A stretch of DNA of 64,000 nt, from positions 2,046,001 to 2,110,000 of the forward strand of contig NZ_CP066796.1 of the NCBI RefSeq assembly GCF_017161565.1, read 5' to 3'. Position numbers and translations under genes: made by a program. The notes beneath the pieces were generated by a model, which was given only the letters and a program-made list of their open reading frames with translations, did not search any database and was not told where the DNA came from. How positions within the stretch are numbered: position 1 is the first letter of the stretch; the number at the start of each line of letters is the position of its first letter. This stretch comes from Erwinia amylovora (GTDB lineage Bacteria > Pseudomonadota > Gammaproteobacteria > Enterobacterales > Enterobacteriaceae). Below are positions 50,832 to 60,647 of this stretch, piece after piece.

Positions 50832-50860
50832 ATGTTCTTCCATCGAGGTTTTTGTGTCAA
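50832..50860 (-). promoter_or_regulatory. possible promoter of the hydroxylase gene
   Basis: Minus strand TTGACA (50860-50855, perfect) with 17 bp to a poor -10 GAACAT (50837-50832). The -10 weakness leaves it uncertain. Confidence 0.3.
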
Positions 50861-51306
50861 TCTGTAAGCATTGTTAATGCGTAGTTAAATTGATATACGG
50901 GGTATCATAAATTTATTTTATCTATAAGCAAATTTTATGACCGTCATGATTACCATCGTCAGCAGAAAATATGGATTATTTTAGTTAAGTAGAACGCTTA
51001 TGTGTTAAATCCCCTCGATCACTTGTCATCTTTTGAGCTTAGCCAGGCTCGAAGGTGCCGTAAATGCGAAGAGAGAGAAGTCGTGTTCGACCGCATGGCA
51101 GAAATGCCGGGCTGATGTAGATAACAAGATAATGGAAAGAAGCCTGACCTGAACGTCTGTGGGGTGGCCTGTAGGTGTGGCGTGCAGCATGAGATTTGAG
51201 AGGACTCAGCCCGGTACTGGACCGGGACCGAGTATCAGGCCACTGACTTGCCGCACCACCTGAGTGACGGTGCAATGCATGTTACATGGCCTGAGCTAAT
51301 GGAGAA
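50861..51306. other. AT-rich upstream region and gap
   Basis: The first ~150 bp are very AT-rich, then composition returns to average near 51030. A 78-codon minus-strand ORF (51039-51275) is Arg/Ser/Pro-rich and looks spurious or a worn fragment. The sharp composition change near 51000 may mark an insertion boundary. Confidence 0.4.
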
Positions 51307-52347
51307 TTAAGCCTTGATTTTTTTGTGGCCTGTCAGGGTGTTAACGCCCCACAAACCGCTCAGAGTACTGACAATGGCGCCAATCAATAAACCGAAGAAT
51401 GACCAAAGAGCCACTTTGGCACCGGCTTTGGCTGCCGCTTCCGCTTTCTCTTTAGCCTGCTGTTTCAGTTCAGCGTACTGCGTTTTAGCCTGATTGATAT
51501 TATCTTCCAACTGTGAAAGACGCTGGTCAACCTGCTGCACCGTTTTATCTCGCGTCTGAATGAAGTTATCAACCGCTTTATCCGCTTGCTCCGGCGTCAT
51601 GGAGGTGTTTTCCGTCAGAGCCTTTTTCACATCATTTTTGTCCACGGAATTACCAATGGTTTCTGCGCGACCTTTCAGTTTTTCGGTGAGTGAATTAATA
51701 ATGGCATCACTGTTGTCTGGATGACTCGCCAGGTTTTTGGCCGCACTGGCTAAATCGTCACCCGCCGCTTCAAGCTGTGACTGCAGATATTCGGGCTGGA
51801 GTTCTTTAATACCGCTTTTCTTCAGGGCTTCCATAACCTGTTGATCGGCATCCTGCGACTGTAACTTTGTATCAAGCCCGATGCGGCTGTAGATCTTCTC
51901 ACCAATGTTGCCCGCGCCCTGAGCAGCTTGCCCTGCAACATTACCGATCCCACTTGCCATGCTTCCGGTTGCAGAGGCAATGCCACCCACTGCATTACCG
52001 GCGGTATTTAATACGCCACCAACGGCAGCAAATCCAAGAATGGTGGCAACCAGTAATGAGGTTGCCCAAATCAGAAAGCCGTGGATGGCACCGTCAGCAC
52101 CTGCCAGCCGTCCGGTAATAAACCCGCCACAGGCAAGACTAATTATTACCCCAATAACAGACCAGGCCAACACGGCCGTGTCAGCGCCATTAACAATATC
52201 ATCGGATTTTGGCGACAGCATCGATAAGCCGAGACTCGTCCCGAGGGTGGTAAGCAGAAGTGATACAGCTATTGCGGTAACCACGCCAGCGATAATACTG
52301 CCCCAGGAGACGCGTTTAGTCATTGCCAGTTCGTTTCTAAGTTCCAT
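51307..52347 (-). CDS. hypothetical membrane protein with central coiled coil
   Basis: 346 residues, GGAG before ATG 52347. Three membrane segments near residues 15-40, 58-80 and 88-108, the last followed by Gly/Ala-rich GNAVGGIASATGSM. A long soluble helical region (~150-310) holds an Ala/Lys/Gln-rich coiled coil (QAKTQYAELKQQAKEKAEAA), then a final membrane segment (~318-340). I do not recognise a named family. Likely an inner-membrane protein; function unknown. Confidence 0.8.
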   Translation of the reverse strand: MELRNELAMTKRVSWGSIIAGVVTAIAVSLLLTTLGTSLGLSMLSPKSDDIVNGADTAVLAWSVIGVIISLACGGFITGRLAGADGAIHGFLIWATSLLVATILGFAAVGGVLNTAGNAVGGIASATGSMASGIGNVAGQAAQGAGNIGEKIYSRIGLDTKLQSQDADQQVMEALKKSGIKELQPEYLQSQLEAAGDDLASAAKNLASHPDNSDAIINSLTEKLKGRAETIGNSVDKNDVKKALTENTSMTPEQADKAVDNFIQTRDKTVQQVDQRLSQLEDNINQAKTQYAELKQQAKEKAEAAAKAGAKVALWSFFGLLIGAIVSTLSGLWGVNTLTGHKKIKA

Positions 52348-52559
52348 TTCTCACTCCGGTTTATATTACAATCAATAACTGCTTTTAGCGTTTACAGTAT
52401 AGATGTCAATTTTGTTTCTTCCTGGAATCGGCTGAAATAATTGTGAAATTTTTCTCACAGATAATACGTGACGGTAGAACTTTAAGGATCGTGACGTGGC
52501 CGGGGAAAGACCGAACAGGCGATAACTGACAAAAGGATCATCAGGATATTTAGCAGGCC

Positions 52560-52660
52560 AAAAAAAGACTGAAGACAAATCCTGTCTTCAGTCCAAGGGA
52601 ATGGCTCTTTAATGAGCCGTGCGCTAAAAGTTGGTGTTCTTGCAGGCGTTGTGACCTGGT
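52560..52660 (-). ncRNA. sdsR: SdsR (RyeB) small RNA
   Basis: The minus strand carries the conserved core CCAACTTTTAGCGCACGGCT (52634-52615) and AGAGCCATT, then GACTGAAGACA / TGTCTTCAGTC (52593-52567) with T7 as terminator. This matches E. coli SdsR, about 104 nt, in layout and in the unpaired core. A sigma-S-like -10 (CTATCTT, hexamer 52672-52667) puts the 5' end near 52660. SdsR is an Hfq-bound stationary-phase RNA that represses targets such as ompD, mutS and tolC. It lies next to yebY, as in E. coli; pphA on the other side is missing. Confidence 0.9.
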
Positions 52661-52811
52661 ACTTTAAAGATAGACCAGCGCCGGAGGAATTCCAGCCGAC
52701 GATAAACAGCAAGGCATACAAAGATTAGCATTGTGATGGCGGCTACATAATTGAGGCGTGATGCCATATGGCCGCTATCTCTGCAGGTTTTCGGCACGCC
52801 CGTTGAGGGTA

Positions 52812-53147
52812 TCAGGGACAGAGTTTCCCGGCACGTGCCACAATGGGTGCCAGACTCTTTTTCTGGCCAGGATTGTTGGGGTCGTCTGCCAGAACTTTGG
52901 CTATCGGCTCTCCCTTCATCTGGCCGGCCTTTACTTTGGCTTCAGCTGCGGCATTCAATGGATACTGCACCAGCGTGCCGTCGTTGATAGCAAACAGTAT
53001 GTTGCCCTTCTCGCAGCTTAACATCATTTCTTCACGCGTAAATGGCCAGTCGTTTTTCCCCATATCAAAACGGCTTACGGTTTCAATACCGGCCACTGCG
53101 CTACTGCTGACGCCCAGTGCCAGACATGCAAATGCCAACTTTTTCAT
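52812..53147 (-). CDS. yebY: YebY family periplasmic protein
   Basis: 111 residues (E. coli 113). Signal peptide MKKLAFACLALGVSSSAVA, then SRFDMGKNDWPFTREEMMLSC and LVQYPLN, and a C-terminal KLCP; two cysteines probably form a disulfide. In E. coli it lies after yobA-yebZ and has been linked to copper. Here yebZ and yobA are broken, and yebY is the intact survivor. Confidence 0.92.
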   Translation of the reverse strand: MKKLAFACLALGVSSSAVAGIETVSRFDMGKNDWPFTREEMMLSCEKGNILFAINDGTLVQYPLNAAAEAKVKAGQMKGEPIAKVLADDPNNPGQKKSLAPIVARAGKLCP

Positions 53148-53173
53148 TTTGTACTGTACCTCAACGATATAAC

Positions 53174-53965
53174 TTAAAGCTGAAAGGTGATTAATTTAGC
53201 CTGCCCGGCTGATGGCCCGGGCGGGTTCCGGGTGGCAAACCAGCTTACGGTCAGCAGCACCGCTGCCGCCAGGATGATCGCCACCTGGCGAGTGGTGATC
53301 AACGGCTGCTGCGCGCACGCTCCACTGCGCTGAAAACACGGCACCAGCCCGTAGCGGTTATACAGCGCAATCGCCACCATTACGGCCACCAGCGAGATTT
53401 TAACTGCCCGCCCTGGCGGTAGAGTTTAAAGCTGGCAACAGGCCAACCGGGTATGAGCAGGGCATTAAGCGCCCCACTTATCTGCACCAGGCCCCTGCAA
53501 TATGGCCATAGTGCGAACAGCGTATCGCGGTAGCAATGGCAGGGTGATATCACCCGCTGCGCGCATCTGCATCACCAGCGGTAACAGCCCCCCTGTCCAA
53601 CAGGTCGCTGCTAACAGATACACCAGCTGATTGACCTGCTGTAGCACTCCCTGCCAGCAATCCGGCATCAGCGCATATCCGGTAAATGCCATTGCGCATA
53701 GTAAAGCCGGTGCGCAAATCAGCAATGCCCTGTGGCGCGTTTGTTTGCCTGATAACAATGCCAGACCCGCACAAATGACGGCTGCGGCTGCCAGACGCGA
53801 CCAAACCGGGTATTTAACACCGCTATCCCTGTATCGGCGTTCAGATTATCCTGCCAGCCATCTCCCGTCTGGCCGTATTAGATTAACAGCTGCAACATTG
53901 CCGTCATTAGCGTCAGCCAGCAGGACATCACCGTCAGCAACCGGGTACTCACCGCGGGTCAGCGG
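53174..53965 (-). pseudogene. yebZ: copper resistance protein YebZ/CopD remnant
   Basis: Minus-strand pieces match CopD in order but in different frames: AMLQLL..GQTGDGWQDNL, then FGRVW, RLAAAAVICAGLALLSG with GVLQQVNQLVYLLAATCWTGGLLPLV, and finally VAIALYNRYGLVP with a last membrane segment. Stops and frameshifts separate them, and the N-terminal ~45 codons and the segment after TGGLLP are lost. E. coli YebZ has 290 residues. Confidence 0.8.
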
Positions 53966-53989
53966 TTGCTTTAATTTTACCCGCAGCAG

Positions 53990-54224
53990 GTTATGTTGCT
54001 GTGCATCGCGCGCGGCCGACAAACATTCAGGGGCAGTTTGCCGCCTGGCGTAACGTCGGCAGCACCGAAAGCAGGCTGAATATCTTCTCAGAATACCAGC
54101 ATGAGCGCTTCGGACAAGGATTGGCCGAGGAGAACCGGGTATTCAGGTGAGCATAAGCACAGGCCTGACGGGTAAACAGAACGACAATCAGCGGGCCGGA
54201 AAACCTGAAGAATTTACGCTTCAT
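53990..54224 (-). pseudogene. yobA: copper-binding protein YobA/CopC remnant
   Basis: ATG 54224 (CAGGAG upstream) gives a signal peptide and AYAHLNTRFSSANP, matching the mature YobA start (copper-binding His included). The frame then breaks. A second frame reads ALMLVF-stop-EDIQPAFGAADVTP, matching the following YobA segment with a stop codon. The C-terminal part appears fused or deleted into the yebZ remnant. Confidence 0.75.
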
Positions 54225-54386
54225 GCGCAGTGCTCCTGACAGGCGATGCAGCGGCTTGCTGGCTGAGGGCAAAAGAATACCCCGCTTAAAAAGCAGTGTC
54301 GAGGCAACGCCAGCAATCAATGGTCAGCAGGCTTGCTAATCCGTGCTTTGTGCATTATTTTCTGCCTCAAACTACGGGGATACAAC

Positions 54387-54617
54387 ATGAGCTACAACCT
54401 GGCCACATTGCCACAGGAAGAAAAAGATAAGGTCAACGTTGACCTGGCCGCCGCCGGGGTGGCTTTTAAAGAACGTTACAATATGCCGATCGTCGCCGAA
54501 ATGGTCGAACGTGAACAGCCGGAAGCGCTGCGTGATTGGTTCCGACAACGCCTGATGCACTATCGCCAGGCTTCGCTTGCGCTTTCGCGGCTACCCTACG
54601 AACCTAAACAAAAATAG
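54387..54617 (+). CDS. holE: DNA polymerase III theta subunit HolE
   Basis: 76 residues from ATG 54387, as in E. coli; the ORF extends upstream to 54333 without homology. Core [18 protein letters not shown] is nearly invariant. Binds the epsilon proofreading subunit (DnaQ) in the replisome. Confidence 0.96.
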   Translation: MSYNLATLPQEEKDKVNVDLAAAGVAFKERYNMPIVAEMVEREQPEALRDWFRQRLMHYRQASLALSRLPYEPKQK

Positions 54618-54762
54618 CCATGCCATTTAGCCGCGCGATGGCGGCCCGTGGCCGGGCGCTGGCACGGGAATACAGATCGTTGTTACCCGGCGTGAATATG
54701 ACCATTGGCAAGCAGGAGCCTTTTCGTTACCCTGCACGCCAGTTTTATCATCGGGAGAAGCT

Positions 54763-55428
54763 ATGTTCAGGGTTATAGACACGGAAACCTGTGGCCTGCA
54801 GGGCGGAGTGGTAGAAGTGGCTTCGGTTGACGTGATCAATGGACAGATCGTCAATCCGATGAGCGATCTGATCTCACCTGACCGGCCAATCAGCCGTCAG
54901 GCCATCGCTGTGCATAAAATCACCGAAGCGATGGTGAGGGGAAAACCGACCATAGAGCAGGCTATCGGCCGCTACCACGGCAGCCCCTTCTACGTGGCAC
55001 ACAACGCCAGCTTTGACCGCCGCATGCTGCCTGAGATGCACGGGGAGTGGATTTGTACCATGACCTTAGCGCGCCGCTTATGGCCTGGCTTGAAATACAC
55101 CAATGAGTCGCTACGCCAGTCTCTGCAACTGGAGGTTTCACCACCAGCCGAATTACACGCTCACCGCGCTTTATATGACTGCTACGTAACCGCTGCACTG
55201 CTGATACGTATTATGTCGTTCAGCGGCTGGGATGCAGCAGAAATGCTGCGCCGGATGCAGGTGAAAGGGTCCGTTAACTGTTTTCCTTTTGGCAAATATC
55301 GCGGACAAAAAGTTGACGATGTGGCGAAAAAAGATCCGGGCTATTTACAGTGGATGCTGAAAAAAATCCCGGATCTGAAACCCGACTTACGCAGCGCCAT
55401 GCAGCGGGCATTGAGCGAGCCAGATTAA
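54763..55428 (+). CDS. exoX: exodeoxyribonuclease X
   Basis: 221 residues (E. coli 220). DEDDh 3'-5' exonuclease: IDTETCG (DxE, residues 5-11), HNASFDRR (~83-90), and HRALYDCY (~143-150). Acts in mismatch repair and UV repair. GGGAG ribosome site. Its TAA shares bases with the ptrB stop: the two convergent genes overlap by 4 bp. yobB, present before exoX in E. coli, is missing. Confidence 0.95.
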   Translation: MFRVIDTETCGLQGGVVEVASVDVINGQIVNPMSDLISPDRPISRQAIAVHKITEAMVRGKPTIEQAIGRYHGSPFYVAHNASFDRRMLPEMHGEWICTMTLARRLWPGLKYTNESLRQSLQLEVSPPAELHAHRALYDCYVTAALLIRIMSFSGWDAAEMLRRMQVKGSVNCFPFGKYRGQKVDDVAKKDPGYLQWMLKKIPDLKPDLRSAMQRALSEPD

Positions 55429-57485
55429 GCTGCCGGGACAGCCAGCAGGCCCGTTGCCAGCGCGATCAAAAAGGCATATTCCATCACTAGTCCTTCATAA
55501 GCCTTGAAGCGCCCGGATTTACCGCCGTGGCCGGCGTCCATATCGGTGTGCAGCAGCAGCAGATGGTTGTCGGTTTTCAGCTCGCGCAACTTCGCCACCC
55601 ATTTTGCCGGTTCCCAGTACTGCACCTGGGAATCATGCAGCCCGGTAGTGACCAACAGGTGCGGGTAAGACTGCGGCACCACGTTGTCATATGGGCTGTA
55701 CTTCCGGATGTAGTGATAATACTGCTCGTCGGCCGGGTTTCCCCACTCATCATATTCACCGGTGGTGAGGGGAATGGTTTCATCCAGCATGGTGGTGAGC
55801 ACGTCGACAAATGGCACCTGCGCGACAACACCGTGGAAACGGTCCGGCACCATGTTGATCACCGCGCCCATCAGCAATCCCCCGGCACTGCCCCCCATCG
55901 CGTAAAGTTTCTGCGCGTCACCGTACTGTCTCGCCACCAGCGCATCGGTAATATCGATGAAGTCATGGAAGGTATTCATCTTGTTTAACAGGCGTCCGTC
56001 GTCATACCAGCGTTGCCCCATCTCCCCTCCGCCCCGTATATGCGTCAGGGCATAGACAAACCCGCGGTCGAGCAGACTAAGGCGGCTGGCGCTGAAGTCG
56101 GCATCCATGCTGCTGCCATAGGAGCCGTAACCATAAACCAGCAGCGGGTTAGTTCCGGGCTGATAGCAGTCGCGGCGATAAACCAGCGAAACCGGCACTT
56201 CGACGCCGTCGCGCATGGTTATCCAGTGGTGTTCACTGCGGTACAATGAGCCGTCAAAGCCTTTTACTTCTGTCTGCTTCAGGATCTGCCGTTCACCGCT
56301 ATCCAGGTCGAGTTCATACAAGGTGTCCGGCGTGGTCATCGACGAATAGCCGTAGCGCAGCTTACTGGTTTCAGGACTGGGGTTGTAACCAATCCAGGTA
56401 ACGTAAGCCGGATCGTCAAAGGCAATCGTACAGCTTCTGCCGCTTAGCCAGTGGATCTGGCGCAGGCTGACCAATCCGCGCTGACGCTCTTCAACCACCA
56501 GCCAGTCGCGGAACAGGGAAAAATCTTCCAGCACGATATCGTCACGAGCAGGGATCACCGTCTGCCACTGATGTTCATTGGCCTCAGCGCTGCGATACAA
56601 AGCAAAGTTCTTGCCATCGCGATTAGAACGGATGTAGAACTCGCCCTGATAGTGATCGACGCTGTATTCATGATCTTTGCGACGTGCGCTAAACCGCTGC
56701 GGCTGCGCATCAGCCTGCTGCGCATCCAGCAGCATGACTTCACTGGTGGTACTGCTGCCAAGTACGATAGCAACAAACTGCTCTGAGGTGGTCTTATCAA
56801 GGCCGACATAAAAAGTATCATCCTGCTCTTCATATACCAGCTGGTCCTGCTGCTGCGGTGTACCTGGCGTATGCCGCCATACCTGATAAGGCAGCAAAGT
56901 TTGTTTATCCTTCAACACATAATAGAGTGTTTGTGAATCGCCAGACCAGGCCATGCTGGATGAGACGCCCTCCAGCACCTCCGGATACCACTCGCCGCTG
57001 TTCAAATTACGCAAACGAATGGCATATACCCTACGCGACAAAAAGTCTTCGGCCACCGCCATTGTCTGATTATCCGGGCTAATGGCCACGCCACCGAGAG
57101 TATAAAACTCGCTGTCTGCGGCTCGCTGATTTCCGTCCAGCAGCGTTTCCCAGACTTCCGGCGTGACGGTGTCGGCTGGCTGACGGGTATAAAGGGTATA
57201 TTCGTTGCCCTCCTCATAGCGGCTTTGATAGCGGTAGCCGCTTTTGACATAGGGCACGGAATGGTCACGGGCAGGTATACGCTCAACGATCTCCGTTAGC
57301 AATTGCGCCTGAAGGGCCTGCTGCGGCTTCAGCTGCTGCAGGCAAAAGTCGTTTTCGGCGTTAAGGTGCGCCAGTACCTGCTGATCTTCACGCCGATCGT
57401 CACGCAGCCAGGCGTAATTGTCGGTGCGCGTATCACCATGCAAGGTCATAACATGGGGTATTTGCTTTGCTTTTGGTGGTGTCAT
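55425..57485 (-). CDS. ptrB: oligopeptidase B
   Basis: 686 residues, as in E. coli. Prolyl-oligopeptidase family serine protease cleaving after Arg or Lys in short peptides. N-terminal seven-blade beta-propeller (~70-400), C-terminal alpha/beta hydrolase with nucleophile in [11 protein letters not shown] (Ser ~532) and His in [12 protein letters not shown] (~652). Cytoplasmic; no signal peptide. Confidence 0.97.
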   Translation of the reverse strand: MTPPKAKQIPHVMTLHGDTRTDNYAWLRDDRREDQQVLAHLNAENDFCLQQLKPQQALQAQLLTEIVERIPARDHSVPYVKSGYRYQSRYEEGNEYTLYTRQPADTVTPEVWETLLDGNQRAADSEFYTLGGVAISPDNQTMAVAEDFLSRRVYAIRLRNLNSGEWYPEVLEGVSSSMAWSGDSQTLYYVLKDKQTLLPYQVWRHTPGTPQQQDQLVYEEQDDTFYVGLDKTTSEQFVAIVLGSSTTSEVMLLDAQQADAQPQRFSARRKDHEYSVDHYQGEFYIRSNRDGKNFALYRSAEANEHQWQTVIPARDDIVLEDFSLFRDWLVVEERQRGLVSLRQIHWLSGRSCTIAFDDPAYVTWIGYNPSPETSKLRYGYSSMTTPDTLYELDLDSGERQILKQTEVKGFDGSLYRSEHHWITMRDGVEVPVSLVYRRDCYQPGTNPLLVYGYGSYGSSMDADFSASRLSLLDRGFVYALTHIRGGGEMGQRWYDDGRLLNKMNTFHDFIDITDALVARQYGDAQKLYAMGGSAGGLLMGAVINMVPDRFHGVVAQVPFVDVLTTMLDETIPLTTGEYDEWGNPADEQYYHYIRKYSPYDNVVPQSYPHLLVTTGLHDSQVQYWEPAKWVAKLRELKTDNHLLLLHTDMDAGHGGKSGRFKAYEGLVMEYAFLIALATGLLAVPAA

Positions 57486-57638
57486 GGTTCGTTCGCAATG
57501 TCAGTTTCGGTAGGTAAGGTTGACACCCGAGTGACAGATTGCCAAGAAAAGATGATGGGGCAGCGTTATCCCAGAGGACATTCAGCAGCTGGAACCAGCG
57601 TTATTGCCTGTCCCGCCGTCAGACAGCCAGCCTGTGAT

Positions 57639-57713
57639 TTCATTGCGGATATCGTGCTTAATTGATCCACGCACGTCCTGAGGGATCGCCAATGCCTCGC
57701 CTGGCGCTTGCAG
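57639..57713 (-). pseudogene. yebE: yebE 3'-end remnant
   Basis: In the 400-bp gap after ptrB, the minus strand reads PGEALAIPQDVRGSIKHDIRN, matching the C-terminus of E. coli YebE (GDALKIPQDVRDGIEQDIQQ). E. coli has yebE at this place. The other ~190 codons are gone. Rest of the gap (57486-57638, 57714-57899) shows nothing clear. Confidence 0.7.
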
Positions 57714-57899
57714 ATCGCTGCGCACTTTGAACGGTTGAGATGAATCACCGGGATTTCTGGCAGCAACGTAAGGAGATGTCAAAGAGTGCAGAGGCTTAGC
57801 ATTTCACCTGACGCGCACAAATTGTTTAAAAGTAGGGTTTGCGCCAGCCGTTATTGACTTCTACCATGAAAGCAGCAAGAAAATAAGGAAATGGCAGCG

Positions 57900-58718
57900 A
57901 TGCTTTCAGGCAACCCATTATTTATCAACACTATTTTGCTGGGTGGCAGTAGCGAAGAGAAGCTTCGCGCAGCCTCTGCGGCGGGTTTTCAGCAGGTGGA
58001 ATTATGGCAGCAGGATGTGGCAGCAGCACCGGCGGGCGCTGGGGGCCTGGCCGATCTTTGCTCACGTCTGGCGTTATCACTAACGGATTACCAGGTGCTG
58101 ATGGACTTCGATGGCGCACCGGATGCGATGCGCCATCACAAGCGCGACGAAGCGCTGGAGATGATATCAACCGCACAACGATTGGGAGCGACTACGCTAC
58201 TGGTCCCTGCTTCGACCGATCCCGAATGTTGCCAACAACGCACAGAAGAGGATTTACGCTGGCTGGTACAGCAGGCGGCACACCACAATCTGCGCGTGGC
58301 GTATGAAGCGATGGCGTGGAGCCAGCACATTAACAACATCGCCGCAGCATGGCAGCTGGTGAAGCGTATTGATGCACCCAATCTGGGCCTGGTGGTCGAC
58401 GCATTCCATATCTTTGTTCTGCAAAGAACGCTGGCAGATCTTGAGGGCATCCCGGCCGACAAGATATTCCTGGTACAATTGTCGGATCTGAATACCCGGC
58501 CGGATGCGCAACGGTTGAAGGAAGTTGCCCGTCATGACCGCCTGCTGCCGGGCGAAGGTCACTTCCCTTTGCGGGCGCTGTTACAGCACCTGCAACACAT
58601 TGAATACCGGGGGCCAATAGGACTTGAAGTCTTCAACGATCGGCTGCATCAGGCGGATGCAGACATAACCGCAAAAGCTGCAATGGCCGCGTTATGCCAG
58701 CTGATATCATCCGCTTAA
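57900..58718 (+). CDS. sugar phosphate isomerase/epimerase-like TIM barrel (3-dehydroshikimate dehydratase-like)
   Basis: 272 residues from ATG 57900, 9 nt after AAGGAA; the ATG at 57891 is too close to that ribosome site. AP-endonuclease-2 TIM barrel. Metal-ligand-like residues Glu136 (YEAMAW), Asp167 (VVDAFH), Gln193 (VQLSD) and Glu243 (LEVFND) have the spacing I recall for QuiC1-type 3-dehydroshikimate dehydratases (Glu, Asp, Gln, Glu), which make protocatechuate. An unrelated sugar isomerase role is possible. It is inserted where yebE-yebF stood. Confidence 0.75.
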   Translation: MLSGNPLFINTILLGGSSEEKLRAASAAGFQQVELWQQDVAAAPAGAGGLADLCSRLALSLTDYQVLMDFDGAPDAMRHHKRDEALEMISTAQRLGATTLLVPASTDPECCQQRTEEDLRWLVQQAAHHNLRVAYEAMAWSQHINNIAAAWQLVKRIDAPNLGLVVDAFHIFVLQRTLADLEGIPADKIFLVQLSDLNTRPDAQRLKEVARHDRLLPGEGHFPLRALLQHLQHIEYRGPIGLEVFNDRLHQADADITAKAAMAALCQLISSA

Positions 58719-58749
58719 CAGCAAGGCTATATGACCATCAATTGCGCAC

Positions 58750-59049
58750 TCAACCCGCTACCGCCCGCAGCGTGCTTTCATTGTCATCATCGCTTTTATT
58801 GGCGGCGTTTTCATCAGGCAGCCTGCCGGTACGCAAAATTTGCTGCAGCACGTCTTTGTTTTCCGCCATAAAAAGCCCCAGCGATTCGTTTTGCTGCTCC
58901 TGCATACCCAGCGGGCTGGCCGCCAGCCAGTCAGAGAACACTTCCGCCATATCGAGCATTTTGTCGTAGGCATCCGCCTCTTTTTTGCTGGCAAATGTCA
59001 TCTTTTCTTCACCTTTTCTGACAACGACATATTTAATTTCAACAGCCAT
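58750..59049 (-). CDS. yebG: SOS-inducible protein YebG
   Basis: 99 residues from ATG 59049 (E. coli 96); the frame runs to 59109 over the LexA box and is not translated there. The N-terminal MAVEIKYVVVRKGEEKMTF and KKEADAYDKMLD are typical. Function in DNA damage response is not defined. A LexA box sits 18 bp upstream, so it is SOS-controlled. Confidence 0.95.
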   Translation of the reverse strand: MAVEIKYVVVRKGEEKMTFASKKEADAYDKMLDMAEVFSDWLAASPLGMQEQQNESLGLFMAENKDVLQQILRTGRLPDENAANKSDDDNESTLRAVAG

Positions 59050-59066
59050 GATCTCGCCTTGTTTAA

Positions 59067-59082
59067 CTGTGTTTTTATACAG
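59067..59082 (-). promoter_or_regulatory. LexA box of yebG
   Basis: CTGT-N8-ACAG (ctgtgtttttatacag), the full LexA core with AT-rich centre, just before yebG. Confidence 0.85.
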
Positions 59083-59129
59083 TATATCAGCATTGCTTTT
59101 TTGCCTCAAGTGCCGAATGACGGATGAAC

Positions 59130-59145
59130 ACGCAAACGTTTTCGT
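59130..59145 (+). promoter_or_regulatory. PurR box of purT
   Basis: ACGCAAACGTTTTCGT fits the PurR operator ACGCAAACGTTTGCGT at 15 of 16. A -10 TATACT follows at 59147-59152, so PurR would block the promoter. Confidence 0.85.
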
Positions 59146-59187
59146 TTATACTACGGCGGCTTTTTTTTATCTAATCAGGTGGCGATG

Positions 59188-60366
59188 ATGACAACTCTTG
59201 GAACCGCTCTGCGCCCGAATGCGACGCGCGTAATGCTGTTAGGATCGGGTGAACTGGGCAAAGAAGTGGCGCTGGAATGTCAGCGTTTGGGCGTGGAAAC
59301 GATCGCGGTAGATCGCTACGCGGATGCCCCTGCTATGCAGGTTGCCCACCGCAGTTATGTGATCAATATGCTGGATGGCGCAGCCCTGGCAGCGCTGATT
59401 GAAAAAGAGCAGCCGGATTTTGTGGTGCCGGAAATTGAAGCTATCGCCACGGACAGGCTGGTCGAACTGGAAAAACAGGGCCAGAAGGTGGTTCCCAGCG
59501 CCCGTGCAGCCCGGTTAACCATGGATCGCGAGGGCATACGCCGCCTCGCCGCTGAAGAGTTGCAGCTTCCCACTTCTGCCTATCGCTTCGCCGATAGCTA
59601 TGATGCATTCTGTGCCGCAGCTGAAGCTATCGGCTTGCCATGCATCATTAAGCCGGTGATGAGCTCTTCCGGCAAAGGCCAGAGCGTTGTCCGGGACGCC
59701 GCACAGCTGGCTACCGCCTGGGATTATGCTCAGCAGGGTGGCCGTGCGGGTGCCGGGCGCGTGATTGTTGAAGGCGTGGTGAAATTCGATTTTGAAATCA
59801 CCCTGCTGACCATCAGTGCGGTGGACGGTATTCATTTCTGCGCGCCCATCGGTCATCGCCAGGAGGATGGCGACTATCGTGAGTCGTGGCAGCCACAGCA
59901 GATGAGCCAGCTGGCCCTGCAGCGCGCCCGGCAGATAGCCGAAAAGGTGGTGGCTGCCCTCGGTGGTTATGGCCTTTTTGGCGTCGAGCTGTTTGTCTGT
60001 GGTGATGACGTGGTGTTCAGTGAGGTGTCACCGCGCCCGCACGACACCGGCATGGTCACGTTAATCTCACAGGATGTTTCTGAGTTCGCACTGCACGTCC
60101 GCGCTTTCCTCGGTCTGCCGGTGGGTGCAATACGTCAATACGGCCCGGCGGCGTCGGCGGTTATCCTGCCGGAGCTACACAGTGATAACGTGCAGTTTGC
60201 CAACCTTTCTGCCGCTGTCGGCGCGGGTCTGCAGGTTCGTCTGTTTGGCAAGCCGGAAATCCAGGGTAAACGCCGTTTAGGCGTGGTGCTGGCAACCGGA
60301 AGTGATATTGAGGATGCGCTACAACGCGCCACAACGGCTGTCGCCCGCGTGAACGTCAGCGGCTGA
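59188..60366 (+). CDS. purT: formate-dependent phosphoribosylglycinamide formyltransferase PurT
   Basis: 392 residues from ATG 59188, the E. coli length. ATP-grasp enzyme using formate and ATP to formylate GAR in purine synthesis. [15 protein letters not shown] starts the N-terminal Rossmann-like domain; SSSGKGQS is the ATP-grasp loop; [13 protein letters not shown] completes the active site. Upstream ATG 59185 and GTG 59179 lie too close to the AGGTGG ribosome site. PurR box upstream. Confidence 0.96.
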   Translation: MTTLGTALRPNATRVMLLGSGELGKEVALECQRLGVETIAVDRYADAPAMQVAHRSYVINMLDGAALAALIEKEQPDFVVPEIEAIATDRLVELEKQGQKVVPSARAARLTMDREGIRRLAAEELQLPTSAYRFADSYDAFCAAAEAIGLPCIIKPVMSSSGKGQSVVRDAAQLATAWDYAQQGGRAGAGRVIVEGVVKFDFEITLLTISAVDGIHFCAPIGHRQEDGDYRESWQPQQMSQLALQRARQIAEKVVAALGGYGLFGVELFVCGDDVVFSEVSPRPHDTGMVTLISQDVSEFALHVRAFLGLPVGAIRQYGPAASAVILPELHSDNVQFANLSAAVGAGLQVRLFGKPEIQGKRRLGVVLATGSDIEDALQRATTAVARVNVSG

Positions 60367-60395
60367 TTCTGCCCTGCACTATCTGGGGTGAATCA

Positions 60396-60467
60396 AATTT
60401 TCGCCCCCGATACCGCCTGTTCCCGCTGTTCGACAACAATGGCCGGTATCATCGTGCCAATGGTCAA
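60396..60467 (-). pseudogene. eda: eda remnant (KDPG aldolase)
   Basis: Between purT and zwf, where E. coli has eda and edd on this strand. 24 codons read LTIGTMIPAIVVEQREQAVS then GAKI and a stop, matching E. coli Eda [20 protein letters not shown] then MAKA at 12 of 24 positions. The rest of eda and all edd are gone. Confidence 0.7.
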
Positions 60468-60606
60468 ATCCGTTCGCCGCGTGTTTTGCCGCTATTGATG
60501 CAGCCTTCTCCGCATCGCCTGTCCGCCAGGCGATCGTCGCCGGCGCGGGTGTTGTACAAGGAGAATCGAAGCGCCGGCTTATTGTGCATAACCGTTATTC
60601 TGATTG

Positions 60607-60628
60607 AAAAAAAACCCGCCGAAGCGGG
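60607..60628 (-). terminator. terminator of zwf
   Basis: Minus strand CCCGC-TTCG-GCGGG (60628-60615), then T8. It starts about 20 nt after the zwf stop. Confidence 0.85.
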
Positions 60629-60647
60629 CTGCAATATTCAGGTCAAA

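Noticed and set aside
51039..51275. 78-codon minus-strand ORF
   Set aside because: Arg/Ser/Pro-rich, no ribosome site; could be a worn element fragment, but nothing supports it.
52612..52728. 38-residue plus-strand ORF beginning MSRALKVGVLAG
   Set aside because: It lies exactly antisense to the SdsR core and lacks a close ribosome site; the open frame is a by-product of the conserved RNA.
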